Source: Aquiluna sp. (lineage in GTDB: Bacteria > Actinomycetota > Actinomycetes > Actinomycetales > Microbacteriaceae). From it: 64,000 nucleotides of DNA. The translations under genes and the position numbers were made by a program. Location of the stretch: positions 248,001 to 312,000 of the forward strand of contig JAGYIJ010000002.1 in NCBI GenBank assembly GCA_018402685.1, in the 5' to 3' direction. Positions within the stretch are counted from its first letter, which is position 1; each line of letters starts with the position of its first letter. The notes below the pieces were generated by a model. It saw nothing but the letters and a program-made list of their open reading frames with translations, was not told where the DNA came from and searched no databases. Below are positions 29,133 to 39,521 of this stretch, one piece after another.

Positions 29133-30073
29133 TTGGGGCCCGCCTTCTCATAGGCATCAACGATTCTGGTTACCAGCTCGTGCCTGACAACATCCTTGCT
29201 GGTAAGCCGCTCGATACCCAAGCCTTCAACATCCGCCAAAATGGTCGTCGCAATGCTCAATCCCGATTTGCCTCCAGGGAGGTCAACCTGGGTGGTGTCC
29301 CCGGTGATAACCATCTTTGAGTTAAAGCCCAACCTGGTTAGGAACATCTTCATTTGCTCGCCGGTGGTGTTCTGAGCCTCATCCAAAATGATGAAACTGT
29401 CATTCAGGGTTCGCCCCCGCATGTAGGCAAGTGGCGCAACCTCGATAACACTAGATTCCATCAGCTTGGTCAGAATCTCTGGTTCCAGCATCTCCTGCAG
29501 AGCATCAAAGAGCGGTCTGAGGTAGGGATCGATCTTCTCAGAAAGCGTGCCTGGCAAAAACCCCAGCCGCTCCCCTGCTTCGACTGCGGGCCTAGTGAGA
29601 ATAATCCGACTTATTTGCTTTGAGTAGAGAGCGTTTACGGCCTTCGCAACTGCAAGATAGGTCTTTCCAGTTCCCGCCGGCCCGATTCCGAAGGTGATGG
29701 TGTTTTGCTCTATCGCCTCAAGATAGTTTTTCTGACCCTGGGTCTTAGCCCGAACGGTTTTCGCAGGTGTTATTACCGCACCGGCACCCAACACCTTGGC
29801 TGGGGTTTGCTTCCCCAGCGCAAGAATTGCCACGGTCTCTCTGACGGTTCTGGCATCGGGCGCGACACCGGTGGCAACCAACTCTGCGAGCTGCAATACC
29901 ACCGCCTTTGCAAGATCGGCCTGCGCCTTATCGCCAGTGACCGTAAAGTCGTGACCGCGATTAGAAAGCTGCAAGCCTGGAATTTCGCTCTCGATGGCTC
30001 TGACCACGGAGTCCTCTGCACCCAGCAGATCTAGTAGCGCAACATCGGGAGCAGTAAAGCTAATGGTTGCCAA
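29129..30073 (-). CDS. phoH: PhoH-like ATPase
   Basis: A 314-residue PhoH-family P-loop ATPase, probably an RNA helicase or nuclease partner of YbeY (inferred from conserved gene order). Walker A is GPAGTGKT (131-138), Walker B is FIILDEAQN, and the N-terminal 80 residues resemble a small RNA-binding domain. The start is TTG, just after the hinT stop. Confidence 0.92.
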   Translation of the reverse strand: MATISFTAPDVALLDLLGAEDSVVRAIESEIPGLQLSNRGHDFTVTGDKAQADLAKAVVLQLAELVATGVAPDARTVRETVAILALGKQTPAKVLGAGAVITPAKTVRAKTQGQKNYLEAIEQNTITFGIGPAGTGKTYLAVAKAVNALYSKQISRIILTRPAVEAGERLGFLPGTLSEKIDPYLRPLFDALQEMLEPEILTKLMESSVIEVAPLAYMRGRTLNDSFIILDEAQNTTGEQMKMFLTRLGFNSKMVITGDTTQVDLPGGKSGLSIATTILADVEGLGIERLTSKDVVRHELVTRIVDAYEKAGPK

Positions 30074-30388
30074 CTAGGCCGCCCCTTGAGACAGGATGTG
30101 TGCGTGGGTGTGAAATACCGACTGCCCCTCTCGCTCACCAGTGTTGAATTGCAACCTGAACTGACCGTCGGTCTGCTCGCTAGAAACCTTGCGGATTAGC
30201 TCGAATAGACCAGTTAGCGTGTCGGGGTCGTCCAACTTGGAGACATCCGAAGTGTGGGCCTTGGGAACGACCAGAATGTGAATCTTCGCCTGCGGATTGA
30301 TGTCGCGAAATGAAATGGCATGCTCGTTCTCACCAAGTAACTCGGTACCAAACTCGCCAGCAACAATTTTGCAAAAAATGCAGTCCAC
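30074..30388 (-). CDS. hinT: HIT-family hydrolase (HinT type)
   Basis: A 104-residue purine-nucleoside phosphoramidase. The N-terminal DCIFCKI motif has the CxxC pair typical of bacterial HinT, and the histidine triad is FHTHAHIL near the C terminus. I chose the GTG with GGAGG five bases upstream; a GTG two codons earlier is also open. It lies between rsmE and phoH in the standard heat-shock/ribosome gene block. Confidence 0.9.
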   Translation of the reverse strand: MDCIFCKIVAGEFGTELLGENEHAISFRDINPQAKIHILVVPKAHTSDVSKLDDPDTLTGLFELIRKVSSEQTDGQFRLQFNTGEREGQSVFHTHAHILSQGAA

Positions 30389-30403
30389 AAACACCTCCAG
30401 GCC

Positions 30404-31105
30404 TCAGTCTAAGCGCTTGCCCAACTCACCGGATATAAGTTGCAGGCAGCCGATCGCGACCGCTCCAGCGGTCGAGGTTCGCAACACCGAGTCTCCAAGC
30501 CTCACGCCAACAAAGCCCTTGCTAGCCATCTCGTCAAGTTCGGATTGACTAAATCCACCCTCTGGACCAACCACGACGGTGTAACTATCTGCTGGCGCGA
30601 TCTGTCCTATTTGAAGCTCCGCTCTGGGATCTAGCACCAGTGCCACACCAATTGGCTGCAACCTGCTTACTGATTCACAGTGATAAATCTCCGGGAGAAC
30701 TAGCTGCTGGGACTGCTTGATGGCGGCCACTGCAATTTGCTGCCAACGATCTAAGTTCTTCTCAATCTTGGAATCCCAGCGCGAGATTGATCGCTCCGCC
30801 TGCAAAGCGGTAGCGCTTGCAATACCCAGTTCGGTGGCTGCCTGCAGGGCAGCCTCATCGCGACCGCCCTTCGCTATTGATTGAACCAGATGTATGGCGG
30901 CTCTTGGATTAGCAACAAGCTTGTCGGCGATCTCTATCTCACCGGTTGAAGGGTCGATGACCCTTGCTTGAAAACCGAAGCCCTTTCCGCTGGTGATTGC
31001 TATCCGCTCGTCTTTCGTGATCCTGAGGGACTTGAAGTGAATCAGCTCGCCTGAACCTATGTGATCGGATGCTTCGGAGATGAGCGGATCGAAAAAGTAG
31101 TGCAC
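30404..31105 (-). CDS. rsmE: 16S rRNA m3U1498 methyltransferase
   Basis: A 233-residue SPOUT-fold enzyme methylating U1498 of 16S rRNA. It shows an N-terminal PUA-like domain and the knotted C-terminal SAM site VVVGPEGGFSQSELD and VRLGDSVLRTSTAGA. The GTG start shares one base with the dnaJ stop (TAGTG). Confidence 0.93.
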   Translation of the reverse strand: MHYFFDPLISEASDHIGSGELIHFKSLRITKDERIAITSGKGFGFQARVIDPSTGEIEIADKLVANPRAAIHLVQSIAKGGRDEAALQAATELGIASATALQAERSISRWDSKIEKNLDRWQQIAVAAIKQSQQLVLPEIYHCESVSRLQPIGVALVLDPRAELQIGQIAPADSYTVVVGPEGGFSQSELDEMASKGFVGVRLGDSVLRTSTAGAVAIGCLQLISGELGKRLD

Positions 31106-32158
31106 TAAAAACGTCCCCGGATACGCCTAGAGCCAAGTCTTGGAACGTCGCTCTTGTGTAGCTCTCGAATCTTTTTAAACAGATCCCTTTGCTTTCCATC
31201 GAGCCTATTTGGGGTGAGGACTTTGATCTCTAGGTTCAGATCTCCACGGCCTCTACCACGGATCTTTGTCGCACCAAGAGACTTGAGCGTGATGATGTCC
31301 CCGTGCTGGGCACCTGGTTTGACCTCGACCTGCTGCTCGCCGTCAAAGGTCTCAATCACGGTGGTGAAACCCAAGGCGGCATCGGCAACCGGAACCTCCA
31401 AAGTCGCAGTTAGATTGTCGCCATCCCTACCAAAAACCGCATCGGGCTGGACCTGGACCTCTAGATATGATGTCTCCCGCTGGACCTCCTGCAAAACCAA
31501 CCTCTCCCTGGCCGGCCAGGTGAAGCCGCATGCCATCGGAGACTCCAGCTGGTATTTCCAGGTCAAGCTCTCGCTGGGCACGGATCCGCCCCTGACCTCG
31601 GCACTTATTGCAAGGATCTGGAATTACCTCTCCGGTGCCGCGGCAGGAGCCACAAGGGGCAGTCGTCACCATCATGCCCATAAAGGATTGCACCTGGCGC
31701 TGAATCTGACCCGAGCCACGGCAGATGTCGCAGACCTGGACGCTGGTGCCGGGCTTGCAGCAACTGCCCAAGCAATCAGGGCATATCACAGCGGTATCAA
31801 TCCCCAGACTCTTCTCGACGCCAAACACGGCCTCTTTCAGGGTCAGATCAACTCGCAACAACGCATCTTGACCCCGTTGCGCCCTGGATGCAGGCCCGCG
31901 AGATCCCCCGCCGCCAAAGAAGGTTTCGAAGATGTCCCCTAGGCCAATGCCGTCCTGGCCGCCGCGGTCATAACTCGCCCTGGATGCTGGGTCAGACAAC
32001 ACCTCGTAGGCGTGTGTGACGAGTTTGAAGCGCTCCTGAGCGTCTTCGGCCGGGTTTATGTCGGGGTGTAACTCTCTGGCTAGCTTGCGGTAGGCCTTTT
32101 TGAGCTCATCGTCGGTTGCCGAGCGCGAGACGCCCAGCACCTCGTAATGGTCTGCCAC
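31105..32158 (-). CDS. dnaJ: chaperone DnaJ, with a one-base frame break
   Basis: Hsp40 co-chaperone of DnaK. The J domain ([23 protein letters not shown] motif), a short Gly-rich linker ([12 protein letters not shown]), four zinc motifs ([32 protein letters not shown]) and the C-terminal substrate domain are all present. At about 31469 one extra base splits GGPAGDI from YLEVQV and moves the last third to another frame. Removing it restores a normal protein, so a sequence error is likely. It follows hrcA (TAGTG overlap) and is presumably under HrcA/CIRCE control. Confidence 0.9.
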
Positions 32159-33180
32159 TAATTGTCCTCCAAGACCTTTGACAAGTATCTTGCAACGGCG
32201 CGAACCGAAGCGATGTTGTTCGAGTAGTTCATTCTGGTTGGACCCAATATTCCCAACTTGGCGACCTCGGTGCCCCTCGACTCGTAACCAGTGAACACCA
32301 CCGATGTGTTTGTGATTCCCTGCATGCCAAGCTCAGATCCAATTCTTAGACCAACGCCGTGGGCATCGAAGTGCAATTCATCAAGCAGCTTCATCAAAAC
32401 CACCTGCTCCTCTATCGCTTCGAGGACCTTGGAGAGCTCACCCGAGAAATCAACATCCTGCCTAATCAGGTTTGACGCGCCAGAAATCACCAGCTTCTCC
32501 TGCCGGTTGGCATCAACCAGTGACATAAGAGAGCTGACAACTCGGTTCACAAACTCTCTTCGCTCTTGAGCAAACTGCTCGGCTAGGTCAAAAAGCACGC
32601 CCTGGACCTCAGACAGCTGTGATCCGGCCAACATCCCATTGAGCCGCCCCCTGATCTCCTGAACCAACTCATCATCCAGTTCTGACTGGCACTCAATCTG
32701 AACCTGCTGCACCCGACCATTGTCTGTAATCAGCATCAAAAGAACACGAGTTTGGCTCAGCGGTAGTAGCTCGATGTGACGAACGGCGCTCTTGCCAAGC
32801 GATGGGTACTGCACCAACGACAGAGCATTAGTGAGCTGTGATAGCGAACGAGCAGTCCTCTCAACGACATCGTCAAGATCACTGGCGCCTACCAAGAAAC
32901 TTTCAATGGCGTTGCGCTCGGCCTGGCTGAGGGGTTTTACCTCGCCGAGCTGATCTACAAATAACCGATAGCCCTTTTCCGTTGGGATGCGCCCGGAAGA
33001 GGTGTGGGGCGCGGTGATCAGCTCCTCCTCTTCCAGAAGAGCCATGTCGTTGCGGATAGTGGCAGCCGATACACCCATGGGGTGGCGATCTAGAAGCGCC
33101 TTGGAACCAACAGGCTGGTTAGAGCTGATGAAGTCTTGAACGATGGCGCGGAGCACATCGAGCGATCTCTCTGGAATCAT
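32158..33180 (-). CDS. hrcA: heat-inducible transcription repressor HrcA
   Basis: A 340-residue repressor of class I heat-shock genes, binding CIRCE. The N-terminal winged-helix domain includes [37 protein letters not shown], followed by the GAF-like HrcA domain. A CIRCE element directly abuts the ATG start, giving autoregulation. dnaJ is coupled downstream through a one-base overlap. Confidence 0.95.
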   Translation of the reverse strand: MIPERSLDVLRAIVQDFISSNQPVGSKALLDRHPMGVSAATIRNDMALLEEEELITAPHTSSGRIPTEKGYRLFVDQLGEVKPLSQAERNAIESFLVGASDLDDVVERTARSLSQLTNALSLVQYPSLGKSAVRHIELLPLSQTRVLLMLITDNGRVQQVQIECQSELDDELVQEIRGRLNGMLAGSQLSEVQGVLFDLAEQFAQERREFVNRVVSSLMSLVDANRQEKLVISGASNLIRQDVDFSGELSKVLEAIEEQVVLMKLLDELHFDAHGVGLRIGSELGMQGITNTSVVFTGYESRGTEVAKLGILGPTRMNYSNNIASVRAVARYLSKVLEDN

Positions 33181-33207
33181 TTAGCACTCACCTCACTTGA
33201 GTGCCAA
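33181..33207 (-). promoter_or_regulatory. CIRCE operator of hrcA-dnaJ
   Basis: On the minus strand TTGGCACTC-N9-GAGTGCTAA, one mismatch from the classic TTAGCACTC-N9-GAGTGCTAA. It ends exactly at the hrcA ATG. A TAGACT -10 candidate lies at 33212-33207, overlapping its far end by one base. HrcA binding here would block transcription, and with so little leader it could also affect translation initiation. Confidence 0.95.
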
Positions 33208-33227
33208 GTCTAAACAATGTTGCGTCG

Positions 33228-34423
33228 CTAGCTAAGAAAATCCAGCACCATTGCGTCAACTACCAACCTGCCGGCCTTGGTGACAACGAGGTTCTCGCCC
33301 CTGATCTCGAGCTTTTGATTGGCAATAGCCAGCGCAACCTTCTCCTTGGCAACATTGATTGCTCTCATAAGTGTCTTTGGAACTCCGGTGGCGGTTCTGA
33401 GACCTAGCATCAGCTGCTCTTCGAGCTGCTGATCTCTTGTTAGCTCTTCCCTGCCGGCCACCGCTAGGCCCGAAGCGATCGATGCCTGGTAGCTGGTCGG
33501 GTGCTTTTGATTCCAAAAGCGATTACCCGCTAGATGAGAGTGAGCACCTGGTCCATAGCCCCACCAATCTTGCGATTCCCAATAGGCGCTGTTGTGCCTA
33601 GAGGGCTTACCCCAGTTCGACACTTCATACCATTTCAGCCCCGCTGCTTCAAACAGCTCGGTGGCAAGCTCGTATTTTTGAGCATTCAAATCTTCATCAA
33701 CCGCAGGCAGTGTTCCAGATCTGACGAGGCGTTCTAACTTGGTCCCAGGCTCAACAATCAGCGAGTAAGCCGATATGTGATCGGTGTTTAGCTCCAAAGC
33801 TCGCTCAACGCTGTTACGCCAGCTCTCAAGACTCTCCCCGGAGCACCATAGATCAGATCGATACTGACCTCGTAGCCAAGAGCACTTGCCGCTTTCACTA
33901 GCGGGGCGACATGGTCCTTGGAGTGTGATCTGTCTAGAACCCTGAGCACCTCGTTGTCAAAGCTCTGCACCCCCATGCTCAGCCGATTTACCCCCAGTTT
34001 CCAAAGCTCTTCGAGAAACTCTGGGCTGGTGGATTCCGGGTTCGCCTCGGTTGTTATCTCAACATCTTTTTCAAAACCGAACTCTGAACCCAGCGCATCG
34101 AGCACACTTCTAAACTGCGCCGGGGTGAACAAAGAGGGAGTGCCTCCCCCAAAAAACACCGTGCTAATTTTTCTTGCCGGGTATCCAGATTCGGAAAGTA
34201 CCCGAGCACTTCGCGAGATTTCCTGGCAGAGATGCGCATCGAAACCTGAGCGCAGATCGCCATTTAGCTCATCAGATGTGTAGGTATTGAAATCGCAATA
34301 ACCGCAGCGAGCGACACAAAACGGAATATGGACATAAGCGTGAAAAGACCTCTGAGTCGAATCCAAAGCCGGAATTCGATTGTCGTTTGGCCATTTGAGC
34401 CCGACGGGCAAAGTGGAGGGCAC
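33228..34423 (-). CDS. hemW: radical SAM family heme chaperone HemW-like protein, frame broken
   Basis: HemW (long annotated as oxygen-independent coproporphyrinogen III oxidase) is a radical-SAM heme chaperone. The N part (34423 to about 33836) has YVHIPFCVARCGYCDFNTY with the CxxxCxxC cluster motif and VFFGGGTPS; the C part (about 33836 to 33228) has DHISAYSLIVEPGT and the HemN_C domain. The frames join at DLIYGAPG with a CCCC run on the plus strand that appears one base short, so a homopolymer error is the simplest explanation. Start is GTG, just after the lepA stop. Confidence 0.88.
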
Positions 34424-36281
34424 TTACTTCTTCTTCTCGCCCTTTGATGCCTCGTCAGAGGAAAGCGCTGCAATAAAGGCTTCTTGAGGAACCTCTACCC
34501 GGCCCACCATCTTCATGCGCTTTTTACCCTCTTTTTGCTTTTCCAGCAGTTTGCGCTTGCGGGTAATGTCACCGCCATAACACTTGGCTAATACGTCCTT
34601 GCGAATCGCACGAATGGTCTCTCTGGCGATAATTCTTGCCCCGACAGCGGCCTGTATGGGGACCTCGAATTGCTGTCTTGGGATCAGCTCCCTTAGCTTG
34701 CTCGCAATCTTGGTGCCGTGAGCATAGGCCTTGTCTCGGTGCACGATGGAGCTAAACGCATCCACCTTCTCGCCCTGTAGCAAAAGATCCACCTTTACAA
34801 GATCTCCCGAGCGATAGCCCGATTCCTCGTAGTCCAAAGACGCATAGCCTTGAGTTTTGCTTTTCAGGTGGTCAAAGAAATCAAAGACGATTTCTGCCAG
34901 CGGCAACTCATAACGAAGCTGGACCCTGTCCTCACCCAGGTACTGCATATCAATCATGGTTCCCCGTCTTGACTGACAAAGCTCCATGATCGTGCCGACG
35001 TAATCCTTCGGACTCAAGAATCGTTGCTTTCACGATCGGCTCAGAGACGTCCTTGATCTTCCCTTCGGGAAACTCGGAGGGGTTAGTAACTCTGAGCTGA
35101 CCGCCATCGTCCTTTGTTACCTCGTAAACCACCGAGGGGCTGGTTGCAATCAGGCTCAGGTTGAACTCTCTCTCAAGCCTCTCGGTGATGATCTCAAGGT
35201 GCAACAAACCCAAAAAGCCACAGCGGAAACCAAAGCCAAGTGCCACGCTGGTTTCTGGCTCGTAGACCAAAGACGCATCACTTAGCCTGAGCTTGTCAAG
35301 AGCGTCTCTGAGGTTCGGATAGTCGCCTCCGTCAATTGGGTAGATTCCGGAGAAGACCATGGGCTTGGGCTCCGCGTAACCCTTCAGGGCTTCAGTTGCG
35401 GACTTGGCCTTGGTGGTGACCGTGTCACCCACCTTTGACTGCCGAACATCCTTCACGCCCGTAATCAGGTAACCAACCTCGCCCACGCCCAAGCCAGCTG
35501 TCACCTCAGGTTCTGGGCTGATCACACCGATCTCCAGAAGCTCGTGCACAGCCCTGGTGGACATCATTTGAATCTGCTCCCTGGGCTTTAGAGAGCCGTC
35601 GATCATTCGAATGTAGGTCACCACTCCGCGGTAGCTGTCATAAACCGAGTCAAAAATCATTGCCCTGGTCGGTGCATCTGGGTCCCCAACGGGGTTTGGC
35701 ACGGTGCGCACTATCCGATCAAGTAACTCCGCAACCCCGGCACCGGTCTTTCCCGAAACCCTGAGGCAATCCTCCGGGTTACCACCGATCAGGTTTGCAA
35801 GTTCCTCCGCATACTTCTCCGGTTGCGCCGCAGGAAGATCAATCTTGTTCAATACCGGAATGATCTCAAGATCGTTCTCCATTGCCAGATATAGGTTCGC
35901 GAGCGTCTGGGCCTCAATACCCTGGGCGGCATCGACCAGCAAGACCGCTCCCTCGCAGGCTGCAAGTGACCTTGAGACCTCGTAGGTGAAATCAACGTGT
36001 CCCGGGGTGTCAATCATGTTCATCGCGTAGGTGACTCCGTCGAGCTCCCATGGCAGTCTTACCGCTTGCGACTTGATGGTGATGCCACGCTCACGTTCGA
36101 TGTCCATGCGATCCAAATACTGAGCACGCATCTGACGGTCATTAACGATCCCAGTTAGCTGCAACATCCTGTCCGCAAGGGTCGATTTGCCGTGGTCGAT
36201 GTGCGCAATTATCGAGAAATTGCGAATCAACTCAGGTGGTGTCAGCGAAGGCTGCAACGCTTTGAGTGCACGTGGCGACAA
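34424..36281 (-). CDS. lepA: elongation factor 4 (LepA), frame broken
   Basis: Ribosome-associated GTPase acting in translation initiation or back-translocation. The N part has [14 protein letters not shown] (G1), [12 protein letters not shown] (G3) and NKIDLP (G4), then domains II and III. The C part contains the LepA-specific CTD ([19 protein letters not shown]-like [25 protein letters not shown]). One extra base at about 35015 shifts frame between PIVKATIL and SPKDYVG; deleting it restores a normal-length protein. The start chosen is a TTG with GAGG five bases upstream ([10 protein letters not shown]). Confidence 0.9.
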
Positions 36282-36412
36282 GTAAGACCTCAATGGGATG
36301 TGGGAACCCGTTTATTCTCGCATGTCTCTTGCCCATCTAGGACCAAACTGCTAGAGTTTCAGCTTGTTCTGGTCACTGACCAAATAATAGATTTCGCCTA
36401 AGAAAGTAGAAC

Positions 36413-36673
36413 ATGGCAAACATTAAGTCCAACATCAAGCGAATTGGCACCAACCGCAAGGCTGAGGCAAGAAACAAGGCAATTCGCTCCGAGCTGAAGA
36501 CCGTAGTTCGCGCAGCTCGTGAAGCAGTCGCAGCAGGCGACAAGGCTGCCGCTGCCGCTGCTGTTGAAACCGCGTCCCGCAAGATTGACAAGGCAACCAG
36601 CAAGGGTGTTCTCCACAAGAACCAGGCAGCTAACCGCAAGAGCGCAATCGCAAAGGCTGCAGCTGCTCTGTAG
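36413..36673 (+). CDS. rpsT: 30S ribosomal protein S20
   Basis: An 86-residue basic primary rRNA-binding protein of the small subunit. Typical N terminus [22 protein letters not shown] and C-terminal [18 protein letters not shown]. It is monocistronic, divergent from lepA, and ends in a strong terminator. A promoter is likely near TTGTTC/TAATAG (36364-36389), which encloses a TGGTCA-C-TGACCA palindrome (36370-36382). Confidence 0.96.
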   Translation: MANIKSNIKRIGTNRKAEARNKAIRSELKTVVRAAREAVAAGDKAAAAAAVETASRKIDKATSKGVLHKNQAANRKSAIAKAAAAL

Positions 36674-36689
36674 TAAAACTTCTCAAGAG

Positions 36690-36716
36690 ACCAGGCCCTA
36701 TTGGGCCTGGTTTTTT
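36690..36716 (+). terminator. intrinsic terminator of rpsT
   Basis: A 9-bp stem ACCAGGCCC / GGGCCTGGT with loop TATT followed by a T6 run. It overlaps the 3' end of the convergent holA gene by two bases. Confidence 0.93.
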
Positions 36717-37677
36717 ATTTGCCCGCTCTGGCCATTGCCAAGAGCAGCTTCTCAACTGAATACTCCGGCTCTCTTGCGGCACCCTTGACATCAGCGTCGG
36801 TCTTTGCAACCAGTTGCACCAGTTCTACTAACTCGGACTCAGACCAACCAGAGAGCTCCTTGCGGGCCTTATCGATCTGCCAGGGCGCCATCCCAAGCGC
36901 CGCGGCGTTCGCGCTGCGGTCATTGAACAACCGAGCTAGCTGACGAACCCGCATCGCCAGGGCAGCGGTCAGCGCAACAGGATCAATACCGGTCGCAAAC
37001 CCATGTCGAAATAGGCGAATGGCCTCCGCAGCATTACCCGCCATGGCCGCATCTGCAATCTTGAAGGCGTTAGTTTCGACCCTTCCGCCAAAGGTGATCT
37101 CTACGTCCGCAGCAGAGATCTTCGACTTCCCCAGTGCTGCAAGCTGCGAACAGGCAGCTCCCATCTCACCTAAGTCGTTTGCAAAGGCCTGCAGGATTAG
37201 TTTTGCTGCTTGTGGCTCGACGACAACATTGTGACTAGCAAACTCACCCTTGATGAATTCAAGTTTGTCGTTATCACGCTTAATCTCTTCGCAAGAGATG
37301 TTCAAGGCCAGCTTGGCGAATTTGGTTTTGAACCTTCCGTTGTGACCAACAAGGTTGGGAATTCTCACGACGATGGTGCAGTCGGGATTTGGTTCGAGTA
37401 GATACTGCTCCATGTCGATCGCTAGGTCTTCTGTTGCACCAGTGATCAGAATCAGGCGTGCCTCACCAAAGAGTGATGGTGAGGCAAGGGAACTCAAAAG
37501 ACCCGCTGAGTAGTCACCTTCGGCGACTTCTGAAATCTCAAGATCCGGGTGGGCATTGCGCAGTTCTTTTCTAATCCGCGCGCTTGCTCTGGAGGCCAAG
37601 TAATGTTCGGAGCCGAAGATTGTCACAAGCGAAAAAGGCGCTGCCTGGTTCCAGTTGACTGTCTTACCCGCGCTCAC
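36715..37677 (-). CDS. holA: DNA polymerase III delta subunit
   Basis: Clamp-loader subunit that opens the sliding clamp. The 320-residue protein matches the divergent actinobacterial HolA pattern (FGSEHYLASRASARI near the N terminus; AKLILQAFANDLGEMGAACSQL; C-terminal helical collar). The GTG start overlaps the comEC stop (GTGA). Position between comEC and rpsT is the conserved bacterial arrangement, which carries much of the identification. Confidence 0.9.
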   Translation of the reverse strand: MSAGKTVNWNQAAPFSLVTIFGSEHYLASRASARIRKELRNAHPDLEISEVAEGDYSAGLLSSLASPSLFGEARLILITGATEDLAIDMEQYLLEPNPDCTIVVRIPNLVGHNGRFKTKFAKLALNISCEEIKRDNDKLEFIKGEFASHNVVVEPQAAKLILQAFANDLGEMGAACSQLAALGKSKISAADVEITFGGRVETNAFKIADAAMAGNAAEAIRLFRHGFATGIDPVALTAALAMRVRQLARLFNDRSANAAALGMAPWQIDKARKELSGWSESELVELVQLVAKTDADVKGAAREPEYSVEKLLLAMARAGK

Positions 37678-39521
37678 GTTGAAAGCTTACCGCCGCTATA
37701 GACCTCGATCTTGGAAGCAAAGTGCAGGGCTACTGGACCGTGTATGTCAGTTCGTAGAATCTGCGCACCGGAGAGTGCAGCCAGCGATAGTGCCTTATCG
37801 GTCGGGTGACCGTAGTCATTTCTACCGACGCTAAAAATGGCATAGTCGGGTCGCAAATATTCCATTAGCTCAGCTGACTGGTCGGCTGAACCGTGATGCG
37901 CCACCTTCAGGGTCAATCGCTTCTGTCGAAGCATCGATAGATCGGGCATCGAGTTTCTTAGAAGCCGCAATTGCCCACCTGTGCCTAAATCACCCAAAGC
38001 CAGCACTGAGTTTTCTTGATTCCAGATAGCTGCCACCAATGAAGCGTCGTTACTGTCACCTGCCTCCAAGGCGTCAAAAGACGGCTGCAGAATCTTCCAG
38101 TTGTAGCCGCCGATTTGCCCTGACAGTCCTGCCCGACCGACCATTACCTCCACTGTTCTGGCGCGCAGCTCGCTTTCAACCACTTGCACCAGCGGCCTAT
38201 CATCTTCAAATCCCGAAACCAGCGCTAAACCAACGGAACGATTGTTGAGAGCTCCTCTAATTCCTGCGACATGGTCAGAGTCGAAATGGGTGAGCACTAA
38301 TAGGTCGATGTGAGAGATCGATGCAGACCTCAGACACTGATCTATGGCCTGATCGTCTGGTCCGACATCAATAACTGCGACCATGCCGGAATCTTGAAAC
38401 ACCAATGCATCCCCTTGGCCAACATCACAGGCCAAAAGTGAGAAGTCGCCCGCAAAGTTCTCGAACCGAAGTACATCGCTCGCGCTCCATGCAATTGCAA
38501 ATATCGTCACCGTTGCTGCCAACGCTCTTAACGGAATTGCGATTTGCCTAAGGGCTCCAAGACTGAGCGCTATCGCAACGACAATCAGACCCACCAGCAA
38601 GATGCCGTAAATGCCATTCACGAAGTGCACCCGTGCGCTAGGCCAACTGGCTAGCTCACTTGCAACAACAACGATCCAGTTGGCGAAGATTGAAGCTAGG
38701 TAACTGATTCCACCGGCAAGCGGGATGCTTACGCCAGAGACAATCACCGACAAGATTCCAAGAATCGTAACCGGGGCGACAACGGGTTCAACAATGACAT
38801 TGGCCAGCACCGAGTAAACCGGGATTGATGGCTGCAAAATCAAAAGCACCGGGGTTGTGAACAGTTGTGCAGAGAAGCTAGCAGCGATCCCCAGCGCTAA
38901 AAAGTCAGGCAGGAATCGCTTCAGATACTCGAATATCGGCTCAGCAAGAATCAGTAGGCCGGCAGTAGCAAAGGCGGACAGGGCAAAACCAATGTCTCGA
39001 GATAGCGCGGGATCGAAAACCAAAAGCGCAATAATCGCCAAGCTCAGCGAATTAAGCGGCGTAGACCCTCGACCAAGCCAAAGCCCAACCATCACAAATA
39101 GCGCCATCGTTGCAGCGCGAATCACCGAGGATTCCGGCCCAACCAGCAACACGTAAGAAACCATCGCGATCAGGGCAATTAGAAATCGCAGGTTTCTTCT
39201 GAATCCAAGACCGGCAAGCAAGAAGTAGACAGCTCCGACCACAATCGCCAGATTCGCACCCGAGACAGCAACCAGGTGGGTAAGTGAAAGCGTCTTCATT
39301 TGGATTTCAACTTCATCCGACAAAAGAGATCGCTCGCCGATGGTAAGTCCTGCGACTAGCCCTACTGCGTCAGAACCAACCCCATTTAGCGAAAGCATGA
39401 ACCGCTCCCGGAACCAGTCCACAAGTTCAACTTCCGGATAGTTCTGCTTGATTTCGCTCTCCCCCTTGGGGCCGAACACAAAGGAGATCACCCAGAGCAA
39501 GATCGCCAGCGCGAGATTCAA
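37674..39521 (-). CDS. comEC: ComEC/Rec2-family DNA-uptake channel with metallo-beta-lactamase domain
   Basis: Moves single-stranded DNA across the membrane during transformation. The 615-residue protein has the competence domain (LTHLVAVSGANLAI, about ten membrane helices, residues about 80-350) and a C-terminal metallo-beta-lactamase domain with LLACDVGQGDALVF, LTHFDSDH and KVAHHGSAD. The usual N-terminal OB-like DUF4131 part is missing or extremely short. The TTG start overlaps comEA by four bases, so the short N terminus appears real rather than a mis-called start. Confidence 0.9.
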   Translation of the reverse strand: MNLALAILLWVISFVFGPKGESEIKQNYPEVELVDWFRERFMLSLNGVGSDAVGLVAGLTIGERSLLSDEVEIQMKTLSLTHLVAVSGANLAIVVGAVYFLLAGLGFRRNLRFLIALIAMVSYVLLVGPESSVIRAATMALFVMVGLWLGRGSTPLNSLSLAIIALLVFDPALSRDIGFALSAFATAGLLILAEPIFEYLKRFLPDFLALGIAASFSAQLFTTPVLLILQPSIPVYSVLANVIVEPVVAPVTILGILSVIVSGVSIPLAGGISYLASIFANWIVVVASELASWPSARVHFVNGIYGILLVGLIVVAIALSLGALRQIAIPLRALAATVTIFAIAWSASDVLRFENFAGDFSLLACDVGQGDALVFQDSGMVAVIDVGPDDQAIDQCLRSASISHIDLLVLTHFDSDHVAGIRGALNNRSVGLALVSGFEDDRPLVQVVESELRARTVEVMVGRAGLSGQIGGYNWKILQPSFDALEAGDSNDASLVAAIWNQENSVLALGDLGTGGQLRLLRNSMPDLSMLRQKRLTLKVAHHGSADQSAELMEYLRPDYAIFSVGRNDYGHPTDKALSLAALSGAQILRTDIHGPVALHFASKIEVYSGGKLST

